DNA of 64,000 bases from CADEFQ01 sp035433705 (GTDB taxonomy: Bacteria; Pseudomonadota; Gammaproteobacteria; Steroidobacterales; Steroidobacteraceae). Below the pieces are notes generated by a model. That model made no database searches and was not told the DNA's origin. It worked only from the letters and a program-made list of their open reading frames with translations. Shown in pieces: positions 42,542 through 51,204 of this stretch. The first letter of the stretch is position 1, and each line of letters starts with the position of its first letter. The translations under genes and the position numbers were made by a program. The stretch covers positions 41,531-105,530 of the forward strand of contig DAORVK010000005.1 in assembly GCA_035433705.1 (NCBI GenBank), written 5' to 3'.

Positions 42542-43599
42542 ACGACCCCCTGGCGCTTGCGCGCCCCGAAATACGCACGCTCGCCGCCTATGAGCATGCT
42601 TCGTGGGAAAACGGCTTCGAGCGGCTGCACGCGAACGAGCTGCCGTGGCGCGCTGCCACCGACGGCACGGTCGCGGGCCTCAACCGCTATCCCGAACCCC
42701 ATCCCGCAGCCCTCGCGGCGCGGCTGGCGGATCTTTACGGCGTAGCGCCCCAGCATGCGCTGCCCTGCCGCGGCAGCGACGAAGCCATCGACCTCCTGGT
42801 GCGCGCTTTCTGCGCCGCCGGACGCGACGCGATCATCGTATGCCCGCCGACCTTCGGCATGTATGCGGTCGCCGCCCGCGTGCAGGGCGCACAAGTCGCC
42901 GCGATTGCGCTGCTGCGGGACCAGGGCTTCGCGCTCGACGTCGATGCCATCGAGTCGCGCTGCGCACGCGATGACGTGAAACTCATCTTCCTCTGCACGC
43001 CCAACAACCCCACTGGCAACGCGCTCGATGTCACGAGCATCACGCGCATCCTGCACTCGAGCGCCGGCCGCGCGCTGGTGGTGGTCGACGAGGCCTATCT
43101 CGAATTCGCCGCGGCCGCCAGCCTCGCGCGGTCGATTGGGCAGTATCCGCACCTCGTGGTGCTGCGCACCCTGTCGAAGGCGTTCGGGCTCGCGGGCGCG
43201 CGCATCGGCACGCTGATCGCCGATGCGCGCATCGTGAGCCTGCTGCGCAGCGTCCTGCCACCTTACGCGATCGCCCAGCCCTGCATCGAGGCTGCGCAGC
43301 AGGCACTCGCTCCTGCCCAACAGCGCCTGGCCCGCGAGCGGGTCGCGGCCATCGTCCGCGAGCGCGCCCGGCTCAGCGCCGCACTGGCGGGGCTTGCCGG
43401 TGTCACACACGTGTGGCCGAGCGACGCCAACTTTCTGCTCGTCGAATTCGACGAACCCGCCCGCGCACTCTCGCGGCTGCGGGAGGCGCGCCTCCTCGTA
43501 CGCGACTTCCGTGACCGGCCCGGTCTCGAACGCGCGTTGCGCATCACGGTGGGCAGCCCGGAGCAGAACGATCGCCTGGTCAGGAGCCTCGCATGCTGA
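42538..43599 (+). CDS. hisC: Histidinol-phosphate aminotransferase
   Basis: HisC transfers an amino group from glutamate to imidazole-acetol phosphate with PLP. The 353-residue protein has the PLP Lys in LRTLSKAFGLAGARIG, the CTPNNPTGNALD block and a C-terminal VTHVWPSDANFLLVEF. The GTG start at 42538 overlaps the hisD stop (GTGA); the 3' end overlaps hisB by 7 bp. Confidence 0.95.
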   Translation: MNDPLALARPEIRTLAAYEHASWENGFERLHANELPWRAATDGTVAGLNRYPEPHPAALAARLADLYGVAPQHALPCRGSDEAIDLLVRAFCAAGRDAIIVCPPTFGMYAVAARVQGAQVAAIALLRDQGFALDVDAIESRCARDDVKLIFLCTPNNPTGNALDVTSITRILHSSAGRALVVVDEAYLEFAAAASLARSIGQYPHLVVLRTLSKAFGLAGARIGTLIADARIVSLLRSVLPPYAIAQPCIEAAQQALAPAQQRLARERVAAIVRERARLSAALAGLAGVTHVWPSDANFLLVEFDEPARALSRLREARLLVRDFRDRPGLERALRITVGSPEQNDRLVRSLAC

Positions 43600-44666
43600 A
43601 GCGCGCCGCCGTGCTCTTCGTCGATCGGGACGGCACGCTCATCGAAGAGCCGCCGGACGAGCAGGTCGATTCGATTGCGAAAGTGAAATTCATGCCGGGC
43701 ATCTTTGCCGCAATGACCGCGCTGCGCGACCGGGGCTTTCGCTTTGCGATGGTGACCAACCAGGACGGGCTCGGCACCGCGAGCCTGCCACGCGAGGCGT
43801 TCGAGCCCGCGCACCAGTTCGTGCTCGACAGCTTCGCGAGTCAGGGAATCACTTTTGACGCGGTATTCATCTGCCCGCACTTCGTGCGCGAGGCCTGCGC
43901 CTGTCGCAAGCCTGCCACCGGGCTCGTCGATGCCTGGGTCAGGGAGCACGACGTCGATCTCGGCGCGAGCGCCATGATCGGCGATCGCGATACCGACCTG
44001 CAGTTCGGGATGAACCTTGGCGTGCGCGCACTGCGCGTGCGCCGTGAGGGCGATGCGACGCAGACGTGGCCCGCGATCGTCCATAGTCTGACCGCACGTC
44101 GCGCTACCCTCGAACGTCGCACGCGCGAGACGGACATCCGCGTGAGCGTCGACCTCGACGCGCAGGAGCCCGTGCGGGCCACGACCGGCATCGGTTTTTT
44201 CGATCACATGCTCGAGCAGCTCGCCAAGCACGGCGGGTTTGCGCTCGACCTTTCATGCCTGGGCGACCTGCACATCGACGAGCACCATACGGTCGAGGAC
44301 TGCGCCCTCGCGCTCGGCGAGGCGCTGAAGAAGGCGCTCGGCGACAAGCGCGGCATTGGACGATACGGCTTCCTGCTGCCGATGGACGAGGCGCGCGCAC
44401 AGGTCGCGATCGACCTCTCGGGCCGCGCCTATGCGGTGTTCGAGGGCCAGTTTGGTCGTGAACAGGTCGGTGCCCTGCCGAGCGAGCTCGTGCCGCATTT
44501 CTTCCGCTCGCTCGCCGATTCACTCGGCGCTGCAATTCACGTCACAGTGAAGGGTGAGAACACCCATCACATGATCGAGGCCTGCTTCAAGGCAGTCGGC
44601 CGGGCATTGCGCCAGGCCTTGCGTCGCGAGGGCAGCGACCTGCCAAGCACCAAGGGCGTGCTGTGA
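43593..44666 (+). CDS. hisB: Bifunctional HisB: histidinol-phosphatase/imidazoleglycerol-phosphate dehydratase
   Basis: The 357-residue fusion joins two pathway steps. The N-terminal HAD phosphatase has DRDGTLIEEPPDEQVD (the DxD nucleophile) and a zinc loop CPHFVREACACRKP. The C-terminal dehydratase starts near residue 165 with the metal-binding GIGFFDHMLEQLAKHGGF and DLHIDEHHTVEDCA. This is the gammaproteobacterial arrangement, as in E. coli. Confidence 0.97.
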   Translation: MLKRAAVLFVDRDGTLIEEPPDEQVDSIAKVKFMPGIFAAMTALRDRGFRFAMVTNQDGLGTASLPREAFEPAHQFVLDSFASQGITFDAVFICPHFVREACACRKPATGLVDAWVREHDVDLGASAMIGDRDTDLQFGMNLGVRALRVRREGDATQTWPAIVHSLTARRATLERRTRETDIRVSVDLDAQEPVRATTGIGFFDHMLEQLAKHGGFALDLSCLGDLHIDEHHTVEDCALALGEALKKALGDKRGIGRYGFLLPMDEARAQVAIDLSGRAYAVFEGQFGREQVGALPSELVPHFFRSLADSLGAAIHVTVKGENTHHMIEACFKAVGRALRQALRREGSDLPSTKGVL

Positions 44667-45280
44667 CGGCGGACCCGATCCAAGCCGTGATCGTCGACAG
44701 TGGCGGCGCAAATCTCGCCTCCCTGCAGTTCGCCCTCGAGCGCCTCGGTGCGCGCAGCGTCGTGAGCACCGACGGCGAGGTGATCCGCCACGCTCCGCGC
44801 GTGCTGCTGCCTGGTGTCGGCTCGGCGCAGGACGCGATGGCGCGCCTGCGCGCGACGGGGCTCGATCGCGTGCTGCGGGAACTGCGCCAGCCAGTTCTCG
44901 GCATCTGCCTTGGCATGCAGCTCCTCTACCGCAGTTCGGAGGAAGGCGACACGCCCTGTCTCGGTATCCTCCCCGCCACCGTGCGCCGGCTCGAGCCGGC
45001 ACGTGGTCGTCCTGTGCCGCACATGGGCTGGAACCGCATTCGCGCCTGTCGCGACGTTGCGCTACTTGAAGGGCTCGAGGACGGCGAGCACCTGTACTTC
45101 GTGCACAGCTTTGCTGCGCCCGTGACCCCGGATTCGGCCGCTGTCACGGACTACGGCACGGATCTCACGGCTGTCGTGCAGCGAGACAACTTCTGCGGCA
45201 CCCAGTTTCATCCCGAGCGCTCAGGAAAGGCCGGAGCACGGGTCCTGTACAACTTTCTGCGACTGCCCGCATGCTCCTGA
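44663..45280 (+). CDS. hisH: Imidazole glycerol phosphate synthase glutaminase subunit
   Basis: HisH releases ammonia from glutamine for HisF. The 205-residue class I glutamine amidotransferase has the nucleophile Cys in LGICLGMQLLY and the triad His/Glu in TQFHPERSGKAG. Start is a GTG overlapping the hisB stop (GTGA); it overlaps hisA by 10 bp. Confidence 0.95.
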   Translation: MTADPIQAVIVDSGGANLASLQFALERLGARSVVSTDGEVIRHAPRVLLPGVGSAQDAMARLRATGLDRVLRELRQPVLGICLGMQLLYRSSEEGDTPCLGILPATVRRLEPARGRPVPHMGWNRIRACRDVALLEGLEDGEHLYFVHSFAAPVTPDSAAVTDYGTDLTAVVQRDNFCGTQFHPERSGKAGARVLYNFLRLPACS

Positions 45281-46011
45281 TTCCGTCGATCGACCTGCGC
45301 GGTGGACGCTGCGTCAGGCTGCACCAGGGCGACTTCGGCGCCGAAACGCGCTATGAGACGAGCGCGGACGCGCTACTCGAGCGCTATGCGGCTGCTGGCG
45401 CGAGCTGGCTGCACATCGTCGACCTCGACGGCGCGCGTGACGGCGTGCTCGCCAATCGCGCCATCGTGCTGGCACTTGCGGCGAAGGGCGCGGTGCGCCT
45501 GCAGGTCGGCGGCGGAGTACGCTCGCGGGCAGTGGTCGAAGACCTGTTGCAGAACGGTGTTGCGCGCGTGGTCGTCGGCAGCGCGGCGCTCGAACAGGCG
45601 GAAGAAGTGCGCCACTGGTTCCGAAACTTCGGCCCGGACCGCATCTGTCTCGCCTTCGATGTGCGCGAGGCGGACTCCGCTGCCCCACAGGTGCAGACGC
45701 GAGGCTGGGTGCGGGGCTCCGGCGTGTGCCTCTGGGATGCCGTGGCGCAATTCGAGGCAGACGGTCTGCGGCACGTCCTGTGCACCGATATCGCGCGCGA
45801 CGGTGCACTCGGCGGCCCGAATCTCGGCCTGTACGCCGAAGCCCGCCACCGCTTTCCCGCCATCGAGTGGCAAGCCTCGGGTGGCGTGCGCGACTGCGCC
45901 GATCTCGCTGCGCTCGCGCAGCTGGGCGTGAGTGCCGCGGTGAGCGGCAAGGCGCTGCTCGAGAACCGGCTGTCTCCTGCGGAGCTGCGACCATACTTTC
46001 CCGCCGCATAA
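45271..46011 (+). CDS. hisA: ProFAR isomerase
   Basis: HisA catalyses the Amadori rearrangement of ProFAR to PRFAR. The 246-residue (beta/alpha)8 barrel has the start IPSIDLRGGRCVRLHQGDF and the second phosphate-site block WQASGGVRDCADLAAL. It overlaps hisH by 10 bp and hisF by 19 bp. Confidence 0.95.
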   Translation: MLLIPSIDLRGGRCVRLHQGDFGAETRYETSADALLERYAAAGASWLHIVDLDGARDGVLANRAIVLALAAKGAVRLQVGGGVRSRAVVEDLLQNGVARVVVGSAALEQAEEVRHWFRNFGPDRICLAFDVREADSAAPQVQTRGWVRGSGVCLWDAVAQFEADGLRHVLCTDIARDGALGGPNLGLYAEARHRFPAIEWQASGGVRDCADLAALAQLGVSAAVSGKALLENRLSPAELRPYFPAA

Positions 46012-46760
46012 TCCCCTGCCTCGACGTGCGTGACGGCCGCGTCGTCAAGGGCGTGCGGTTTCGCGGCCACACGATCGTCGGCGAGATCATGGATCTCGCC
46101 GCGCGCTATCGCGATGAAGGCGCCGACGAGCTCGTCTTCTACGACATCACCGCGAGCCCCGAAGGACGCACCGTCGATCGTGACTGGGTGCGACGCGTCG
46201 CCGCTGTGCTCGATATTCCCTTTTGCGTCGCGGGTGGCATCGCAAGTGTGGCCGACGCCGAGGCTGTCCTCGCAGCCGGTGCCGAGAAAGTCTCCGTGAA
46301 CTCGCCCGCGTTGGCGGACCCTGCCCTGATCGACCGGCTCGCCGCACGCTTCGGCTCGCAATGCGTGGTCGTCGGCATCGACAGCGAAACCACGACACAC
46401 GGCTATCGGGTCCATACTCTCACCGGTGACCCGGATCGCGCGCGCGACGCAGGCCGCGAGACGCTCGCGTGGGCGCAAGAGGTGCAGGATCGTGGGGCAG
46501 GCGAAATCGTCCTCAACTGCATGGCGAGCGACGGCGTGCGTCGTGGTTATGATCTCGCGCAACTCGCCGCGGTGCGCGCCGTGTGCCAGGTGCCGCTCGT
46601 CGCTTCGGGCGGCGCCGGTGAGATCGCACATTTCGAGGCCGTCTTTCGCGTCGCGGGCGTCGATGCGGCGCTCGCGGCGAGTGTCTTTCACTCCGGAGCC
46701 ATCGGGATCCGCGAGCTCAAGGCGGCACTTGCCCGCGCCGGTGTGGAGGTGAGGCCATGA
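45993..46760 (+). CDS. hisF: Imidazole glycerol phosphate synthase cyclase subunit, apparent ATA start
   Basis: HisF forms the imidazole ring from PRFAR and ammonia. The (beta/alpha)8 barrel is intact (RRIIPCLDVRDGRVVKGVRF, DITASPEGRT, CVAGGIASVADAEAVLAAGAEKVSVNSPA, LVASGGAGEIAHF). No ATG, GTG or TTG exists in frame just before the family N-terminus: upstream in-frame codons give no start until deep inside hisA. The codons read ATA-CTT-TCC-CGC-CGC-ATA-ATC, equivalent to the usual MLSRRII. GGAG (45981-45984) lies 8 bases before this ATA (45993), an ideal ribosome-site spacing. ATA as a start is rare. From there the product has 255 residues, normal for HisF. Confidence 0.9.
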   Translation: MLSRRIIPCLDVRDGRVVKGVRFRGHTIVGEIMDLAARYRDEGADELVFYDITASPEGRTVDRDWVRRVAAVLDIPFCVAGGIASVADAEAVLAAGAEKVSVNSPALADPALIDRLAARFGSQCVVVGIDSETTTHGYRVHTLTGDPDRARDAGRETLAWAQEVQDRGAGEIVLNCMASDGVRRGYDLAQLAAVRAVCQVPLVASGGAGEIAHFEAVFRVAGVDAALAASVFHSGAIGIRELKAALARAGVEVRP

Positions 46761-47443
46761 CATTTTCCAGAGCGGATCTCATGACGGTCGCGTTCGATGC
46801 GCGCGACGGGCTGGTTCCGGCAATCGTGCAGGACGCGGACAGCGGCAGTGTCCTGATGCTCGGCTACATGAATTCGGCTGCGCTCACCGCAACGCTCGAG
46901 CGGCGCCGCGTCGTCTTCTACAGCCGCAGCCGCAAGCGCCTCTGGGAGAAGGGCGAGACCTCCGGCCACACGCTCGATCTCGTCGACCTCGCCATCGACT
47001 GTGACGGCGACACGCTGCTCGTCACCGCGCGGCCACGCGGTCCCGTGTGTCACCAGGGCTGCCGCACCTGCTTCGGCGACGAGCACCGTACCGGAGCCGA
47101 GCCACTCGCTTTTCTCGGTACGCTCGAACGGCTGATCGGGCAGCGCGGCACCGAGCGACCGGAAGGCAGTTACACGGCGCGTCTCCTTGCCGAGGGGCCG
47201 CGGCGCATCGCGCAGAAGGTCGGCGAGGAAGGCGTCGAGGTGGCGCTCGCCGGCAGCGGGGAATCGGCCGACGAGCTCGCCAGCGAAGCGGCGGATCTCC
47301 TCTATCACCTGCTCGTCCTGTTGAAGAGCCGCGAAGTGCCACTGGCCGCGGTCGTTGCGGAACTGGTCGCGCGTCACGCGCACGCGGGCGCGGGCGCGGG
47401 TGGGGGTGGGGGTGGGGGTGGGGGCGCACCCTCAGAGCAGTAG
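46757..47443 (+). CDS. hisI: Bifunctional HisIE: phosphoribosyl-AMP cyclohydrolase/phosphoribosyl-ATP pyrophosphatase
   Basis: HisIE carries out steps two and three of the pathway. The N-terminal HisI half has GYMNSAAL, YSRSRKRLWEKGETSGH and the metal-binding CDGDTLL with CHQGCRTCF; the C-terminal HisE half has EGSYTARLLAEGPRRIAQKVGEEGVEVALA. The last residues are a low-complexity tail of Ala and Gly (HAHAGAGAGGGGG) encoded by a G-run repeat. The gene overlaps the convergent lysAC gene by 12 bp at the 3' ends. Confidence 0.96.
   Translation: MTFSRADLMTVAFDARDGLVPAIVQDADSGSVLMLGYMNSAALTATLERRRVVFYSRSRKRLWEKGETSGHTLDLVDLAIDCDGDTLLVTARPRGPVCHQGCRTCFGDEHRTGAEPLAFLGTLERLIGQRGTERPEGSYTARLLAEGPRRIAQKVGEEGVEVALAGSGESADELASEAADLLYHLLVLLKSREVPLAAVVAELVARHAHAGAGAGGGGGGGGGAPSEQ
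47398..47424 (+). repeat. G-run repeat in the 3' end of hisI
   Basis: Five G-runs in a row, GGG then four GGGGG, each separated by single T. Such spacing can fold into a G-quadruplex. It encodes a poly-Gly tail and may vary in length by slippage. Confidence 0.9.
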
Positions 47444-50020
47444 TTCTTCCGCCGGCTCGCGCAGGTTGTAATTCGAGCTCATCACGTGCCCATAGGCGCC
47501 GGCTGTCGCGAGCAGCAGCACGTCGCCCTCCTCTGTAGGAGGCAGGAGCCGGTCGTGGCCGAGCACATCCGCGCTCTCGCAGATGGGCCCCACGACATTG
47601 ACGACCTCGGTCGCGGGCATATCGAGGCGCGTGAGATTCACGATCTCGTGGTACGCGCCGTAGAGGGCCGGCCGGATCAGCGAGTTCATGCCAGTCGCGA
47701 CACCGACATACCGCACATCGCCCTTGCGCTTCGTTTGCGTGACGCGCGCGAGCAGCACGCCGGCCGCGGCGACGAGGAAGCGACCCGGCTCGAGCCAGAT
47801 CTCGAGCGCGGGGTACTCTTTCTTCACGTCGGCAAGCACTGCGTCGAGCCGCGCGAGATCGAGCGCGGGCCGATCGCTGTGATCCGGCACTCCGAGCCCT
47901 CCCCCCACGTTGATGGAACGCAGGTCCGGAAAGCGCACCGCCTCGCCCGCCAGCAGGAGCGCGGTGTGGCGCCAGCTCTCGACATCGAATATGCCGCTGC
48001 CGGGATGCGCGTGCAGACCCACGATCCGCGCGCCTGCCGCGCGCGCGAGGGCCGCCAGTTCGTCAAGTTCCCCGACGGGTACTCCGAACTTGGCGTGCGC
48101 GCCGGCCGTGCGCACATGATGGTGATGCCCGCGACCCGTGCCACTGTCGACCCGCACATGAAGATCGCGGCCGCGGAACAGTTCTGCCCAGTGCTGCAAA
48201 GGGTAGAGGCTGTCGATCGTGAGCAGCACGCCGCTGCCGAGCGCCCAGCTGTATTCGTCGCGCGAGGCGAAGTTCGGCGTATAGAGGATCTGTGCGGGCG
48301 TGATGCCCGGTACGTGCCGCCTGGCGTGCCCGATTTCGCCGCGCGACACGCACTCGAGACCGATGCCGGCGGCGTGGATCCGGCGCAGGAGGTCGGGGTG
48401 TGAATTCGCCTTCATCGCATACCAGACGCGCGACACCGAACCAAGCGCCTTGAGCGCGCGGGCTGCGGATTCGGCTGTCGCGCCGTGATAGACATAGGCC
48501 GCGTCGCGCGCACCCAGCGCCGCGAGCAGCGCGGCGCGCTCCGTCCGCCACCACGGCGCCAGGGCGGGAGCGCCGTCGCCCTCCCCGCGCGCGAACAACT
48601 GCTCCCACGTCGGACCCAGCACCGGATCGCCGTGCACAGGCTGCACCAGCAACTCGTGCATCTGGTTCACGAGCCGGTCGGCCTGATCCTCATCGACCAC
48701 GAAGGTGAAATTCAGATCGTTCGCCGCCTGGCTCACGAGATAGATCCGCTGCTCCTCGAAAAGATCGAATGCGTCGCCGAGCCGGTGCAGGATGCCGCGG
48801 ATGTTGCGGCCGACGAGGCTCACCGAAGCACACGGCCCGATCACCTGTACGCGACACAGGCCCGAGAGCTCCTCGACGAGCGCCGCGAGGATGTCGGAGT
48901 CGAGCGTATTCGCGGCCGGGTCGAGCGACACCGTGACACTCGTCTCCGAGGTCGACACGAGGTCCACCGAGAGCCCGTGCGCCTTGAAGATCTGGAATGC
49001 ATCGGCGAGAAACCCGACCTGGTGCCACATGCCAGGGCTGTCGAGCGACACGAGCGTGACGCCCTTCTTGACGCACACGGCCTTCACCTGCGGCCCGCCC
49101 GCCGCCTGCGCGCTGATCACGGTCCCGACAAGATCCGGATGATGCGTATCGTGGACCGACAGCGGGATGCCGTACTGGCGTACCGGCAGGATGCAGCGCG
49201 GATGCAGCACCTTTGCGCCGCTCGTCGCGATTTCCTGCGCCTCATCGTAATGCAGGGCCTTCAAGAGGCGCGCTGCCGGCGTCATGCGCGGATTGGCGCT
49301 GAACATGCCTGGCACATCGGTCCAGATCTCGAGACGCTGCGCGCGCAGCTTGGCGGCAAAGTACGCGGCCGAGGTATCCGAGCCGCCGCGGCCAAGGAGC
49401 ACCGTATGCCCTTCCCCGTCGCTTGCAATGAACCCCTGCGTGATCGCGATGCGCGAGGCGGCCGCGAGCTCGCGCGCAAGGGCATCATCCGGTGCGAATT
49501 CGCAGGTCGCAGAAAGCGCGCGTGCCTTGGCGGAGGCGCCCTCGCGCTCGTCCGCGCGCAACAGGCGCCGCGCGTCAGCCCAGCGTACGTCGAGCCCCTG
49601 CGTGCGCAGATACGCGGCACCGAGTTCGGTCGCCATCAGCTCGCCAGTCGACATGACGCGCGCGCGGGTGCGTGCGCTCACCTCCCTGACGAGCGCGATA
49701 CCCGCCGCGAGCTGGCGCAGGTCGTCGAAGTGACGCTGTAGCGTGTCGCCGACGGCCACCCCGAGATCGGCGGCGAGGGCCCGGTGACGGTTTTCAATGT
49801 CGTCGAGGATCGGGGTGTGCGCACCCGCCAGCGCGCCCTCGAGCAAGCGTTCGAGGCGATCGGTGATGCCACTCAATGCCGAATGCACGACCAGCACCTG
49901 CGTGCCGTCCTGACTGCGCTGGCGCACGATCTGCGCGATGCGCTGCCAGTTCGCGGCTGTCGATACGCTCGTGCCGCCGAACTTCAGCACCACCCACGAA
50001 ACATCCACCCGAGTGGTCAC
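47432..50020 (-). CDS. Fused aspartokinase/diaminopimelate decarboxylase (LysAC)
   Basis: This 862-residue protein fuses the first and last enzymes of the lysine branch. The N-terminal aspartokinase has VVLKFGGTSVSTAANW and ACT regulatory domains (about residues 290-430). The C-terminal half (from about 490) is a PLP alanine-racemase-fold decarboxylase: the PLP Lys is in VWYAMKANSHPDLL, with HAHPGSGIFD and GGGLGVPDHSDRP. Such fusions are known in Xanthomonas and Xylella. The start is GTG 50020 (VTTRVDVSWVVLKFGG); a longer frame has no family match and overlaps the small gene upstream. Confidence 0.93.
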   Translation of the reverse strand: MTTRVDVSWVVLKFGGTSVSTAANWQRIAQIVRQRSQDGTQVLVVHSALSGITDRLERLLEGALAGAHTPILDDIENRHRALAADLGVAVGDTLQRHFDDLRQLAAGIALVREVSARTRARVMSTGELMATELGAAYLRTQGLDVRWADARRLLRADEREGASAKARALSATCEFAPDDALARELAAASRIAITQGFIASDGEGHTVLLGRGGSDTSAAYFAAKLRAQRLEIWTDVPGMFSANPRMTPAARLLKALHYDEAQEIATSGAKVLHPRCILPVRQYGIPLSVHDTHHPDLVGTVISAQAAGGPQVKAVCVKKGVTLVSLDSPGMWHQVGFLADAFQIFKAHGLSVDLVSTSETSVTVSLDPAANTLDSDILAALVEELSGLCRVQVIGPCASVSLVGRNIRGILHRLGDAFDLFEEQRIYLVSQAANDLNFTFVVDEDQADRLVNQMHELLVQPVHGDPVLGPTWEQLFARGEGDGAPALAPWWRTERAALLAALGARDAAYVYHGATAESAARALKALGSVSRVWYAMKANSHPDLLRRIHAAGIGLECVSRGEIGHARRHVPGITPAQILYTPNFASRDEYSWALGSGVLLTIDSLYPLQHWAELFRGRDLHVRVDSGTGRGHHHHVRTAGAHAKFGVPVGELDELAALARAAGARIVGLHAHPGSGIFDVESWRHTALLLAGEAVRFPDLRSINVGGGLGVPDHSDRPALDLARLDAVLADVKKEYPALEIWLEPGRFLVAAAGVLLARVTQTKRKGDVRYVGVATGMNSLIRPALYGAYHEIVNLTRLDMPATEVVNVVGPICESADVLGHDRLLPPTEEGDVLLLATAGAYGHVMSSNYNLREPAEELLL

Positions 50021-50028
50021 CGGGGATT

Positions 50029-50256
50029 TCAGGCGTCGTCTTCGAAAATGTCGCGCAGGTCTTTCTCGAGACGGCGGTCGGCCAGCACCTCCTCGAGGCG
50101 GCTCCACGCAGCTTTGCCGCGCTTGCCTGGCTGGTTGCGCACCCGCTTGTCGACCTTGTCGAGCATCCGGTCGTAATCGGTACCGTCTTCGGCCGGGGCC
50201 TCACCGAGGAATTCGTCGTCGAGATCGAAGCCTTCGCTATTGCGTTCGCTAACCAC
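50029..50256 (-). CDS. Small acidic/basic protein, similar to PA3496-type small proteins
   Basis: The 75-residue product has a charged C-terminus (RLEEVLADRRLEKDLRDIFEDDA) like short PA3496-type proteins, whose role in envelope integrity is only proposed. There is no signal peptide or membrane segment. The GTG start at 50256 is preceded by CAGG. It lies 8 bp before lysAC on the same strand, so it may be co-transcribed. The assignment is tentative. Confidence 0.5.
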   Translation of the reverse strand: MVSERNSEGFDLDDEFLGEAPAEDGTDYDRMLDKVDKRVRNQPGKRGKAAWSRLEEVLADRRLEKDLRDIFEDDA

Positions 50257-50271
50257 GATAACCTGTAATAA

Positions 50272-50301
50272 AAGATAAGTTAATCAGATAGTTACACGCA
50301 A
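50272..50301 (-). promoter_or_regulatory. Possible promoter of the small gene and lysAC
   Basis: On the minus strand TTGCGT (50301-50296) is followed 18 bp later by TATCTT (50277-50272), in an AT-rich stretch of the 107-bp gap. Confidence 0.35.
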
Positions 50302-50363
50302 ATTGCGCGTACGGGGAGACGCGAACTATAGCGAATTCGTATCGGCATGCAAGCCCCTGATTT

Positions 50364-51170
50364 TCAGGGCAATCGGGCCGTATCGCGGACCACGACGGGG
50401 GCGCCGCGGGAGAGGCCGAGGCCTTCCGCGGCGCTCTGCTCGGCGCGGGCGATTTCGACCACGCCGAAAGAATTGACGAGCGCGAGGTACTCCCCGGGCT
50501 TCACGTCCCCATAGGTGCGCAGCAGCGGCCAGGAGTGGTTTGCTGCGTAGACCCGCGGCGAGCCCATCCGGATTACCCAGTGCGCGTCGATGTTCGTGAT
50601 GAGATTGCCGAAATGATCGAGCGTGATGACGAGGCCGTGCACGGCGCTGTCGTCGCCCGATGCGTCTTCGACCCACGACGGTACGAGCGAATCCACGACC
50701 GTACCGAGTTCTTCCGGCTGACAGCGGCCGGCCGCCAGCTCGGCCGCAAGTGGCGCGAAGATGTCCCGGCCGTGAAAGGTCGCGCTCGGGCGCGTGATCG
50801 AGAAGCGCGCAAGCGCCTCGGGCTCGACACGCACGATCGTCGCACCCGCGTCTGCATTGATGAGTGGTGCCAGAAGACCGTTGTCTGGTGCGAGAAACAC
50901 ATGATCGGCATGGCTGACAGCCACGATGTCGCGCGCAGTGCCGACGCCGGGGTCGACGACCGCGACGTGCACCGTGCCAGGCGGAAAATACTGCCAGGAA
51001 CGTGCGAGCCAGAACCCCGCCTCGGCCGGCCAGTGCACGAGGATCTCGTGGGTGAGATCGACGATGCGCGCGGCCGGAAAGCGGCTGTACATGCGTCCTT
51101 TCATGACGCCGACGAACGGCCCCCGATGACCGAAGTCGGTCGTGATGGTGATGACGCCCGATGCCTGCAT
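50364..51170 (-). CDS. SAM hydroxide adenosyltransferase (DUF62 family)
   Basis: This family, related to fluorinases, hydrolyses S-adenosylmethionine to adenosine and methionine. The protein has ITITTDFGHRGPFVGVMKG at the N-terminus, VVDPGVGTARDIV and a FHGRDIFAPLAAELA block in the C-terminal half. The 268-residue length from ATG 51170 fits the family. The gene is divergent from the spermidine-synthase fusion, 34 bp apart. Its physiological role in bacteria is poorly known. Confidence 0.88.
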   Translation of the reverse strand: MQASGVITITTDFGHRGPFVGVMKGRMYSRFPAARIVDLTHEILVHWPAEAGFWLARSWQYFPPGTVHVAVVDPGVGTARDIVAVSHADHVFLAPDNGLLAPLINADAGATIVRVEPEALARFSITRPSATFHGRDIFAPLAAELAAGRCQPEELGTVVDSLVPSWVEDASGDDSAVHGLVITLDHFGNLITNIDAHWVIRMGSPRVYAANHSWPLLRTYGDVKPGEYLALVNSFGVVEIARAEQSAAEGLGLSRGAPVVVRDTARLP

Positions 51171-51204
51171 GCGTGCTTCCGACGGACTGCTAGACTCGCG
51201 CACC

